From Ceratotherium simum simum (taxonomy: Eukaryota; Chordata; Mammalia; Perissodactyla; Rhinocerotidae): a stretch of DNA of 64,000 nt. The stretch covers positions 785,131 through 849,130 of the forward strand of contig NW_004454266.1 in assembly GCF_000283155.1 (NCBI RefSeq). Direction: 5' to 3'. This document shows, piece by piece, positions 13,860-22,953 of this stretch. Within the stretch, counting starts at the first letter, position 1. The number at the start of each line of letters is the position of its first letter. The notes beneath the pieces were generated by a model that saw nothing but the letters and a program-made list of their open reading frames with translations, made no database searches and was not told the DNA's origin. The translations under genes were made by a program, and so were the position numbers.

Positions 13860-14600
13860 TTGTCTATCATCAAAATTGAGACAAACTAAAAGGACTGAAC
13901 ATAAATATCAGAAAAGTGCCTTAGCTGACTTTCATACAAAGGCAGCAACAACAGAATCTATAAAGATTATGACACATGGGGATGAAGTTTATTTGGCTTC
14001 TGCAAAAAAAAATTGGCCCCTTATTGCCAGACATTTGCCAGACTGATGTCCTTGTAACATGGCTACAGTCTGCTTCTTAAGTAGAGAAATTAAGATGGGT
14101 AAACAATGGCTGTAAATTAAACAGTCAGGGTTATGGGAAATGCAAGACAGCCACTTGGTTCTTTCCAGCTTCCTGGCAAACCTGTAAGGTTTTACATTCC
14201 TTCACCCACTATAGGAAAAACTATTTTTGGCCCCAGAGACCTCAGAATTCCTTTCTCTGAGTCCTTGAGCATCTACAGATGGAATTTATTCAACTGCCAC
14301 TTAGTATGTGTTATCAATATGTTGTTGTTATTGTATGTATGTTTTCCAGATGGGTTAAAGCCTTCCCTTGCCACAAAGCTGATGCCCTCACAACGGCAAA
14401 GAAAACTGTTAGAAATAGTATTTCCCGCTTGGGGTATACCTTCCACAATCTCCAATGATGATGGCATCCACTTCACTGGGCAAATCATACAAGCTTGAAC
14501 CAAATCTTTGCAAAGTTTCTGGAATTATCACTATCTCTATTACCTCTATTATTAGGCAAAGTTGAGAGAACTAATGGAAAAACTGGATTTGAGTAGAATA
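13860..14600 (+). pseudogene. ERV-B pol remnant (RNase H end and integrase)
   Basis: Near 13915-13960 the frame reads ADFHTKAA, the usual C-terminal end of gammaretroviral RNase H. The integrase core follows. At 14330-14500 the frame shows FPAWGIPSTISNDDG and HFTGQIIQA, matching the conserved stretch around the second catalytic Asp of retroviral integrases, with the motif altered. Near 14560 it reads KVERTNG, from the region of the catalytic Glu. Frameshifts separate these pieces. Confidence 0.8.
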
Positions 14601-16117
14601 GGAATAAGTTATACGGGACTAAACGAACAGATTAAGATGATTATAATTTTTGTGACTTTTTGTCTGAAATATTACTGTTTTTTAATCTTTTGTTTTTCCA
14701 GATTTAAGAAAAGCTTTTTTTCTTTTCTCTTATGCTATCTATAACTTACAGCAATTTGGTGACTATACCTTCTATTTATAAGCAGAATTGAAACAATTAT
14801 TTTTTTCCCTTCCTGTCCCTCTAGAATTCAGAAACTCTCAGTGAGTATTCCTATTTTCATTACAATATATTTTTTTGGACAAATTCAATAAGAATCTGTT
14901 CTCCTTATAAAAGGACACGACTGAAAACATTGGTTATATTACCAAGTCTTTGACTCGAATGTCACATTTAACAGAGACATGAATAAATTCAGATATGACC
15001 AAACAGCTTTAAGGACTTAAGGTTGACTATGAAGCCAATAAAGCCCTTGCGGGGGTGGGGAGGAGCCTTGTTCCTCACTTACAGTATTTCCAACAACCTA
15101 ACCAGGTGAGTAAAGAAAGTCACTTCCTGGCAGGTGCAAGAACCTCAAGATATGTTGGGAAACTCAAGAAGAGAGGCATTCATCCAAGTCTACTGCAGGC
15201 AGAATATTTGACTTGGCTTCTTAGCCTCAAGGGGCTGTTAAAAGTTTAATCTGGAAATTTTTTATGAAAAGTTCCAGCAAAGCAAATTTAAAGACTGTAT
15301 ATGATCAGTTGCTATTCTTGCTGTATTTTTGTAAATAACTAAGCCATGTTTATTGAAACTAGACTTATTTTGCAAACAAATTACTCTTAATTTGACTATA
15401 TTTGATAAAAATAAGCATGATTTTAGAGAGAAAAATTATGTTTCAGTGGAAGCTATAATATACACTTGCGGAATTTTGATTCTAGTGCTATTCATTTTCC
15501 TTGAAATTTTATTTACCTAAAAACTGAACTAGACCCTAAATTCTTCTGATTTCCTCAAATATGTGGCTATAACTCTCCAAACTAACATTTCCAATTTTTC
15601 TCCTATTTTTGACTTGGAATTGTTAAGAACTAAAGCAACCTTTGTTCCCTAAAGCACTACAAACTGAAACTGAACAACCTGATAACACCTAAGAGAGACT
15701 GCCATGATAGCCCATGTTTAGACAACCTTTGTGGCTGTTGCAATGTAAGCCACTCAGAAAGTTTACCTGAACACTTGATGACCTCATCAGAGATATTTCA
15801 AACTGCAAAAGATGTTTCATCCCTGACATCCAGAAATTTTCTTGACTGGCTGTCCCCTAGGCTAAGAAATTGGCTTATAATTTGCCCCAACCATTAGCCA
15901 TCTTTTCCTTTATTTCCACAGAAATGTCTCATTAAATACCTGATTAGTTGCACTGTAGACCTAACTTTGGTAGCGCACCTGCATTGCTTCCTTCTAAAAT
16001 GGGACACAACTGTTTAACTAAACTGATCTATTTTCAAGACTAAAAGATTAATTCAATGAAATAATGGAACAATCTACCAACTCAACTTTTAATATATGAG
16101 ACTTTCTGGAAAGTTTC
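14601..16117 (+). pseudogene. ERV-B env remnant
   Basis: The segment between integrase and the 3' LTR, where env belongs. Only fragments are readable. Around 15840-15880 a frame reads FLDWLSPRLRNWLI, similar to the membrane-proximal segment of gammaretroviral TM proteins. Stops are dense throughout. The assignment is mainly positional. Confidence 0.5.
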
Positions 16118-16127
16118 AGAGGAGGGA
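16118..16127 (+). promoter_or_regulatory. ERV-B polypurine tract
   Basis: The purine run agaggaggga sits two bases before the TG that opens the 3' LTR. This is the position of the plus-strand primer site in retroviruses. Confidence 0.75.
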
Positions 16128-16129
16128 AC

Positions 16130-16637
16130 TGTTGGGTCCAGGGCAGGCTCCCCCCAAATATCTTACAATAGCATATTGATTATTTTTAATTAAAATTACC
16201 TGAGAAGGAAAAAGGGTATTCTGACCTTCCTCTCTCTGTTCCTCCTAAAAATTGGAAATACATCTCTCATGTGATAGGTGCTCTCCCTTCATCCTTATCA
16301 CCACAGCTAGCGAATTCAGGACCAGGAAGCCTATATAAACAAACCTTGCTAATTTACTACCTCAAGCCTAAACTCTTCTTAAATTCCTCGCTAATTATAC
16401 ACCTCAAACCTCAGTTTTTTTGTCCTGTCATTCTTCACAAATTTATTGTTTCTTTCTGCACAAGATGTATATGCTGCCTACTTTGTTCACTCTCCAAGCA
16501 TCAATTTCATGATTCTCCTGTGTGTACATAATTAAATTGTTTTTCTCCTGTTAATCTGGTCTTGTGTTGATTCTATTACTAGTCCAGTCATAAGAACACA
16601 AGAAGGGTAGAAGGGGGGAATTTTCCCCTTCCCATCA
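16130..16637 (+). mobile_element. ERV-B 3' LTR
   Basis: A 508-base LTR, TGTTGGG to CATCA, homologous to 9145-9545 over its whole length except for about 107 bases (roughly 16410-16522) absent from the 5' copy. TATA box tatataaa at 16332-16339; AATTAAA at 16530-16536. It is followed by the CTGG target duplicate. Confidence 0.88.
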
Positions 16638-16641
16638 CTGG
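16638..16641. repeat. Target-site duplication of ERV-B, right copy (ctgg)
   Basis: Second copy of the CTGG seen at 9141-9144, directly after the CA terminus of the 3' LTR. Confidence 0.75.
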
Positions 16642-16825
16642 GGAATGGTTATATTCAGTGGGTGAATATCTCGGTCATCATAAGGTCAGTCCCACATGGC
16701 TTGCATACAAAACATAGCAGCAGCTCCATCTGGGGTGTTCCATTTGGCATTTATAGGGGGAGTTGAGAAGTCCCCTTTCTCAGGATAAACACACTTTACA
16801 GTTGCTTTTATCCTACCAGGCTAGC
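16642..16825 (-). pseudogene. ERV-A gag fragment displaced by ERV-B
   Basis: On the - strand this segment has an almost open frame (one stop) running leftward into the CTGG site. If ERV-B and one CTGG copy are removed, the frame stays in register with the open frame ending at 9144. This supports one interrupted gag gene. Its upstream edge is the end of the ERV-C LTR at 16826, so ERV-C or a recombination cut the gene on that side. Confidence 0.5.
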
Positions 16826-17555
16826 TGTTCCCTCAGGAATAACCTTCTGTGTGTCTGGATCATATATATTAACTGAAAAATAAAGAGCCAAAATGACAGG
16901 CAGAGAGGCCTTTATTAATTGCAGAGAATTGCAATTCAGGGTACAGAAATTCAGATAGAAACCCAAATAGTGTTCTGCTAGGAAGTAAGAGGCAGTGGTT
17001 TTTAAAGGCAAAAGAGGGAAGTTTTCATTACCAAGAATGTTAATTGAGGTTGGCAGCAGAAAGTTAATCTTGGTTGAACATAAATGACTGCTAAAACTAT
17101 AGCTAAAGGAAGGTAAAAGTTTGTCATGGTGACCAGTTGCAGGTCTCATGCAGCAGTCTCAGAACATTTGTATCTTGACTCAGCTCAATAGTTCGTGTTG
17201 GGGCCAGCCTGGTGGTGCAGCAGTCAAGTTCGTGGGCTCTGCTGTGGCGGCCTGGGATTTGCAGGTTCGGATCCCAGGTGTGCACAGATGCACCGCTTGT
17301 CAAGCCATGCTGTGGAGGTGTCCCATATAAAGTGGAGGAAGATGGGCATGGATGTTAGCCCAGGGCCAATCAGCAAAAAGGAGGAGCATTGGCATCAGAT
17401 GTTAGCTCAGGGCTGATCTTCTTCACCAAAAAAAAAAAAAAAAGTTCATGTTGTACCCGATGGGGATGTACATAAGACTCATTTCCTTAATTACTTCTGG
17501 GCTCCATTTTAGAGCCCTTAAACATAAGTGACTCCATTTTGTTTCTAATTTTACA
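16826..17555 (-). mobile_element. ERV-C 3' LTR, interrupted by an ERE
   Basis: On the - strand it starts TGTAAAATTAG at 17555, right after a purine-rich tract (17556-17570), and ends GGGAACA at 16826. It contains 'aaaatggagtcactt' and 'aaaatggagccca', phrases common in class I ERV LTRs. AATAAA (complement of 16911-16916) fits a polyadenylation signal. The ERE at 17201-17442 is inserted within it; without that the LTR is about 477 bases. Confidence 0.65.
17201..17442 (+). mobile_element. ERE SINE (tRNA-derived), inside ERV-C LTR
   Basis: The head 'gggccagcctggtggtgcag', a B-box-like ggttcggatcc at 17264-17274, the tail 'gatgttagctcagggctgat' and an A-run identify an equine-type SINE. The flanking direct repeat agttcgtgttg (17190-17200) and agttcatgttg (17443-17453) is its target-site duplication. 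Confidence 0.92.
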
Positions 17556-17863
17556 TTTTTCCCCTTTTTATAAAGATCTTTCTCTGAAAGCATCACTGAT
17601 CAGCCGTAGATTTTTTAGTCTCACATCACTGGTCCCCGAAAGTCATGGCCCAGTTGAGGGGGGACGGGATGTTATTTTTCTGATGGTTCTTCCAAGTAGT
17701 CAGTGTCATAAGGGTTAGGCCACATATGAACAACAAGGATGTGGTCCGGAAATGACTCAGGCAATTTCCTCACTCAGGAATTTTATCTGGCTGACGGTTT
17801 ATTTATTTACATGGTGGTTCGGGTAAATAAGTCTTATATATAATTTCAATACATTGAGCCATC
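17556..17863 (-). pseudogene. ERV-C 3' end of env and pre-LTR region
   Basis: On the - strand this lies between env TM and the LTR and ends in a polypurine tract. A frame with TLMTLTTWKNHQ and NWAMTFGDQ resembles the C-terminal or post-env segment of class I ERVs. It is separated from the TM part by an inserted LINE-1. Confidence 0.55.
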
Positions 17864-18648
17864 AAAATCTTGGTGTTTGCCCTCAATGTCCATCCATGTT
17901 GTCACAAATGGCTGGATTTCATTGTTTCTTATGGCTGAGTAGTATTCCATTGTGTATATATACCACAGCTTTTTTATCCATTCGTCCCTTGATGGGCACT
18001 TAGGTTGCTTCCAAGTCTTGGCTATCGTGAATAAGGCTGCAATGAACACAGGGGTGCATGTACCTTTGCAAATTGGTGTTTTCAAGTTCTTTGGATAAAT
18101 ACCCAACAGTGGAATAGCTGGATCATATGGTAGTTCTATCCTTGATTTTTTGAGGAATCTCCAAACTGTTTTCCATAGTGGCTGCACCAGTTTGCACTCC
18201 CACCAGCAGTGTATGAGAGTTCCCTTCTCTCCACAACCTCTCCAACACATGTTGTTTCCTGTCTTGTTAATTATAGCCATTCTGACGGGCGTGAGGTGAT
18301 ATCTCATTGTAGTTTTGATTTGCATTTCCCTGATAGTTAGTGATTTTGAACATCTTTTCATGTGTCTGTTGGCCATCTGTATATCTTCTTTGGAGAAATG
18401 TCTGTAATAATCTGTAATAATAACAACAATAAACAAACACATAGGGACAGAGATTGGATTGGTGGTTACCAGAGGGGAAGGGGGGAGGGAGGAGGGTGAA
18501 AGGGATAATTGGGTACATGTGTGTGGTGATGGGTTGTAATTAGTATTTTGGTGGTGAACATGATGTAATCTATGCAGAAATAGAAGTACAATGATGTACA
18601 CCTGAAATTTTTACAATGTTATAAACCAATGTTACTGCAATAAACAAA

Positions 18649-18679
<31 letters not shown>

Positions 18680-18691
18680 TCTTGGTGTTTG
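17864..18691 (+). mobile_element. Young LINE-1, 5'-inverted (twin-primed)
   Basis: 18421-18675 is a + strand LINE-1 3' UTR ending in a poly(A) run. 17880 to about 18412 is the C-terminal part of LINE-1 ORF2 in the opposite orientation ([49 protein letters not shown]). The unit is flanked by a direct repeat of about 14-16 bases, aaaatcttggtgtttg, at 17864-17879 and 18676-18691. One duplication around two opposed segments is the classic product of twin priming. The ORF2 piece is uninterrupted, which suggests a recent insertion. Confidence 0.92.
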
Positions 18692-19330
18692 TAGAGGTTC
18701 TGGAGCAGATCTAAGTGAGTAGCAGTATAAGAAGTTTAAATACAAGTACACATAGAAAATTCTAATAATAATCATAAACAATATTGGAAGCCCTGATCTT
18801 ATCTAGGCAGCTATATCTGAAAGAAGGCAGCAGAAAACATCAATAGGGAACCAGATGGTGTCATTAAAATACATTGGACTAGGGGGGCTGGCCTGGTGGC
18901 ACAAGCAGTTAAGTGCACGTGCTCCGCTGCAGCAGGCTGGGGTTCGCCCATTCGGATCCCTGGCGCGCACCGAGGCACTGCTTGTCGAGCCATGCTGTGG
19001 CGGCATCCCAAAGAAAGTAAAGGAAGATGGGCACAGATGTTAGCTCAGGGCCAATCTTCCTCAGCAAAAAAAAAAAAAAATACATTGGACCAAGAGGTCC
19101 TGTGCTGTTTTTTTGATTTTTCTGAGTTCTAACTCAACATCACCAGTAGAGTTGATCCAGGTATAGCAGGAGGTGTTGGTTATGGCACAGATGCCACCCT
19201 CTTCTGCAGGGAAATAATCTAGTGCTATTTAATTATCTAATAAAACCCTCATGAAGTAATCCAGGTATTGTTGTTGAGGCAAGGCTGATGCTATAGAATT
19301 TGCCTGGTTAGCCATGGTTATGGCTAAAAT
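18692..19330 (-). pseudogene. ERV-C env, transmembrane subunit region
   Basis: Around 19115-19275 the - strand encodes LDYFPAEEGGICAITN followed by TSC, matching the conserved region after the immunosuppressive-type segment of class I ERV TM proteins. The C-X6-C-C motif is degenerate: its last Cys is replaced by Tyr. An upstream stop breaks the frame. An ERE is inserted at 18883-19076. Confidence 0.72.
18883..19076 (+). mobile_element. ERE SINE inside ERV-C env
   Basis: The head 'ggggctggcctggtggcaca', tail 'gatgttagctcagggccaat' and poly(A) identify an ERE. The target duplication aaaatacattggac occurs at 18867-18880 and again at about 19077-19090. This copy lacks the optional second tail repeat seen in the 17201 copy. 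Confidence 0.92.
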
Positions 19331-20450
19331 TTTTATCAACAGGGCATTATGGACTACCTCAATCCAAAGGACAAATCCTTTGGTGATGGTAATAAATGGA
19401 GAGTAGATGGGACGTAAAAAGGGGGGTTGTCAAGTCTAACCTAGACCTATAAGATTGTGGTTGGGTTTTTTCTTTAACAAGAACTTGAAATGGGATACTA
19501 TGTTATCCTAAAAGCCATTGTCCTGCCATACACCAGCTGTCTAGACATTCATACGCTCATGGTTCCCCCTTGTAATCACACACAAAGGTGTACCCAGAAG
19601 AGGCGCATAGTATGCTGCCAAGAGTGTGGTTATTTATATTCTCATTGGCAAGTATGACTTTAGGGATATGTTCTAGCCAAGGATCAGTGCACCCATTAAG
19701 CCCATTAAGGGGCTGGCTAGTAACCATCTGGCCCTGCTGTGACAGAAGGCTTTACATAGAAAAGTGAGATTACATTTCTTACAAGTTTTGTTCAGTCATT
19801 TGCTTGATACTGCAGGCAAAGAAAAAAGCATGAGAGTCTGGACAGTTGGAATGGTAGAGTAGTAGAACTTTAGGGACATGTTTTGTGGAGGCATTAACCA
19901 AAAACAAGGTGGAGATACTAGATTAAGTAGTTTTACTTTGTAGGTAATTTTAAGGACTGGGCACTTAAAATCAACCAGAGCATTGGGGACCAAGGAGAGA
20001 TCAGTGATGGGTATAACTAAAAGGTCCTTAGTTCTGGATGATTGTAGTCTTTGGAGACATACCCAACACTCAGAGAGATTCCCCCCAGTTGCTATAATTT
20101 GAGAATAGTTCGCTAGACTATTACTTTCCTCTTTGCCAATAGAAATACCCTCAGAGAAGGTAGGAACTTCAGCTAAGATTAAACAGACTCTAATAAAGCA
20201 CCAACTAGTCATCATCTTGGACATAATAAAGGAAGTTTTAAAATGATATTCTGAAACCACAAGCTAACCAAGTGGGTCTTTCTTAGAAAGAATGTTGAAT
20301 TATTATCATGAGGCTTAATAAATTTATCAGTGCAATAGATTAGGTCTACTGTGAAAAGGATCAGTAATAAGGTTAGAGTGGTGTGTATGTATATACTGGC
20401 CCGGTCCCAAATCTTGGAAAAGCTGCCAACATCAGATGCCACCTACCTCA
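19331..20450 (-). pseudogene. ERV-C env, surface subunit region
   Basis: Antisense frame fragments. 19796-20260 includes NLSECWVCLQ, a pattern found in class I ERV SU proteins (with the C-W-V-C element), preceded by a hydrophobic start that could be the signal region. Frameshifts separate it from TM at 19100-19275 and from integrase at the other side. Non-functional. Confidence 0.7.
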
Positions 20451-21690
20451 TTTCCTAGTTAACTTTATTCTTAATTCTCCAGTCAGTTCAGAAATCCAGT
20501 TAGACATTGGAGCCTTCTTGAAATGAGAAATACGAATTCAAGAATCAGCAGCTTTAAGTTTGGCAACACAAGGATTATTTAGGAGTACTTAATACGGTCC
20601 TTTCCAAGTAGTTTGTAAAGAACCTTTTTGAAGATGTTTCCAGTAGACAAAATCACCTGGCTGTAAGTTGTGATGTCTGTTGTCCTCGTGTCCTGGGAGA
20701 GCACTGTGGACACATTGTTCTACCAGGGCATGGTTTCTATCTAAGGCTCACATTGTTCCTTTACAATATTTAAGTATGTCTCCTTTAGTTAATTGAATAT
20801 CAAGAACAGAGTGTCCCAAGTGCATAGGTCAACTGGTAATTGTTTCAAATGGTGACAGCTTGTGTTTCCCAAAGAGAGTAGCTCTCAGATTCAAAAGGAC
20901 CAGAGGAAGTGTTTCAGGACAAGCCAATTTCAAGGTTTCTATAAATTTTGCCTACTGACTATTAATAATGCCATTTGTTCTTTCTACCAGTCCAGAGCAC
21001 TGAGGGGGATAAACACAATAAAAACGCTGTAGAATAGGCCAAACTTCAAATACCTGTTTCATAACAAGCCCAGCAAAATGTGTTTCTTGGTCACTATGTA
21101 GTTCTGAGGGTACACTCCAGGTGGATGTAATCTTTCGTAAATAACATTTTTACCGCTGCTGAAGCAGTAGCCAGTGAGCAAGGGAATGCTTCAATGCAAT
21201 GAGAAAACACGCAAACCATAACAAGAACAAATTTATAGCCTTGGGAATGAAGCAACTGGATAAAATCTATTTGCCATACCTCAAAAGACCCTTTAGGCAA
21301 GTCAAAATGTCTGGGGGCTGTCTGAAGACTCTTCCATGGGATGTACTGTGGACATACAGCATAAGTTAATTGTGCCTCCTTGGCAGCTTTAGAAATAATT
21401 CCCCACCAGTATTGTTTTATGTAACTTATAAGTTTATCTGTTGCTCAGTGGGTCATCAGATGGGTCATTTCCATCACAGGTCTTTTCATGGACTCTGGCA
21501 AGATAGGTTTATTGTTTGGGCCATACCATAAATTGATTAACAGGCTAAAAATACAGCTGTTGCCTGTCCGATAAAGCCTTTCTTTAGGCGTTGCCTTAGA
21601 TTGGTCATCTTTGATAATTTTTGTTACATCCTTCTTTGGAATATAGTCAAAATTTGCTATAATCACTTCAGGTTTCATGGTTTATAAAGC
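20451..21690 (-). pseudogene. ERV-C integrase remnant
   Basis: The N-terminal zinc-binding segment near 21400-21480 shows His and Cys pairs (MTHLMTH, then a C-x2-C-type spacing partly degraded). The core at 21094-21300 contains WQIDFIQLL and VLVMVCVFSHCIEAFPC, typical of gammaretroviral integrases. The C-terminal domain near 20560-20640 includes TTWKGPYILLL. Stops and shifts break it. Orientation and order agree with RNase H at 21690-21945 and env after it. Confidence 0.8.
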
Positions 21691-21945
21691 AGCTGTTCTT
21701 GTGGCCTGATCAGCCAAATTATTTCTTTTAGCTTCATCTGAAATTAACTCTGAATGCCCTGGCACCTTAATAATGGCTGGGAAGACAGAAGTTGGATCAA
21801 TTCTAGTAATTCATTAATGAAGGATCCATTCTCAATTTGGGATCTTCCAGAGCTTAGAAATCTTCTCTGTTTCCAGAGCATGACAAAAGCATGAACAACA
21901 CCAAAGGCATACTGATTGTATAAATCTTTGCAGTTTTTCCTTTCC
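21690..21945 (-). pseudogene. ERV-C RNase H remnant, truncated at the arm boundary
   Basis: The - strand reads YAFGVVHAF and LWKQRRFLSS, matching the second half of gammaretroviral RNase H, where the usual D-S-R-Y before AFGV has become N-Q-Y. Upstream pol is missing. The sequence changes at about 21945 into the flank shared with 4576-4978. This RNase H differs from that of ERV-A, so these are different ERV families. Confidence 0.75.
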
Positions 21946-22178
21946 AAGTCAAGGAATACAGCCATCAAATGGAGTTTCGTGGTTCTCATTGCCATGACCA
22001 GAGTCACTGGTCTCTTGAAAACTTTGAGAAGGATGATCTCATGTCTCTGCTTAAAGCCAATAAAATGGAACTGTAAACTATAACAATTTCGACTGTTCTA
22101 ACTAGCAGAGCCTAGACTACTGCTATAAAATGAGATGATCTGGCCTTGGCTCACCTCTTTCTTGAAGTTTAGTAACGT

Positions 22179-22210
<32 letters not shown>

Positions 22211-22317
22211 CCTCCCTCTCTTTACAAACTCTAGTAACTGAAAGACCTTTGAAGGGGTTTGTGTGCAAACAAGCTGAACTTAGAGTAATGTCCCACTTAA
22301 TCTTGCTATACCATTTT
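21945..22317. repeat. Right arm flank of the inverted repeat
   Basis: Reverse complement of this segment aligns with 4576-4978, including the CT-rich run at 22181-22200, the counterpart of the GA-rich tract near 4680-4720. It touches the LINE-1 3' end at 22318, as on the left side. Confidence 0.8.
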
Positions 22318-22882
22318 TTCCCAGATTTATTGAGGTATAATTGGCAAATAAAATTAGAATATATTTAAAGTGTACACATAATGATTTGATATACACACAC
22401 ACATTGTGAAATGAATACCACAATCAAGTTAATTAACACATCTCTGACCTCACATAGTTACCTTTATTTTTGGTGATAACACTTAGGATATACTCTCTTA
22501 GCAAATTTCAAGTACCAACTAAAGTATTATTAATTGTAATCAACATACTGTACATTAGATCTTCAGACCTTATTCATCTTATAAGTGAAAATTTGTACCC
22601 TTTGACCAAGAACTTCTCATTTCCCCACCCTCCCAGCCCCTGACAATACTCAATCTACTCTCTCTATGTTAGACTTTTGTTTGTAGATTTAAAAGTATGT
22701 GAGATCATACATATTTGTCTTTGTCTGACTTATTTAACTTAGCAAAATGCCGTCAAGGTTCACCCATGTTGTCACAAGTGGCAGGATTTCTTTTATATGA
22801 CTAAATAATATATAATATTCCATTGTGTATATATGTGTCACATGCTGCCACATTTCTTCTTTCCAATGGCTGAATAATATAT

Positions 22883-22893
22883 AGAAGTGATAT

Positions 22894-22945
<52 letters not shown>

Positions 22946-22953
22946 ATCACTTC
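22883..22953. repeat. 71-bp palindrome with AC/AT/GT microsatellite core
   Basis: The arm agaagtgata plus a CA run, then an AT run, then a GT run, then tatcacttct: the two halves are reverse complements with at most a few mismatches. It can fold into a long hairpin. It lies in the ORF2 3' region of the antisense LINE-1. Confidence 0.85.

Noticed and set aside
14133..14498. 121-codon frame as a host gene
   Set aside because: It contains integrase motifs and lies between two LTRs; ERV-B pol debris.
17846..18601. 251-codon frame as a gene
   Set aside because: A fusion of antisense LINE-1 3' UTR and ORF2 created by the twin-priming inversion.
22900..22945. CRISPR-like or other regular repeat array
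   Set aside because: Only dinucleotide microsatellite and interspersed repeats; the genome is mammalian and no spacer structure exists.
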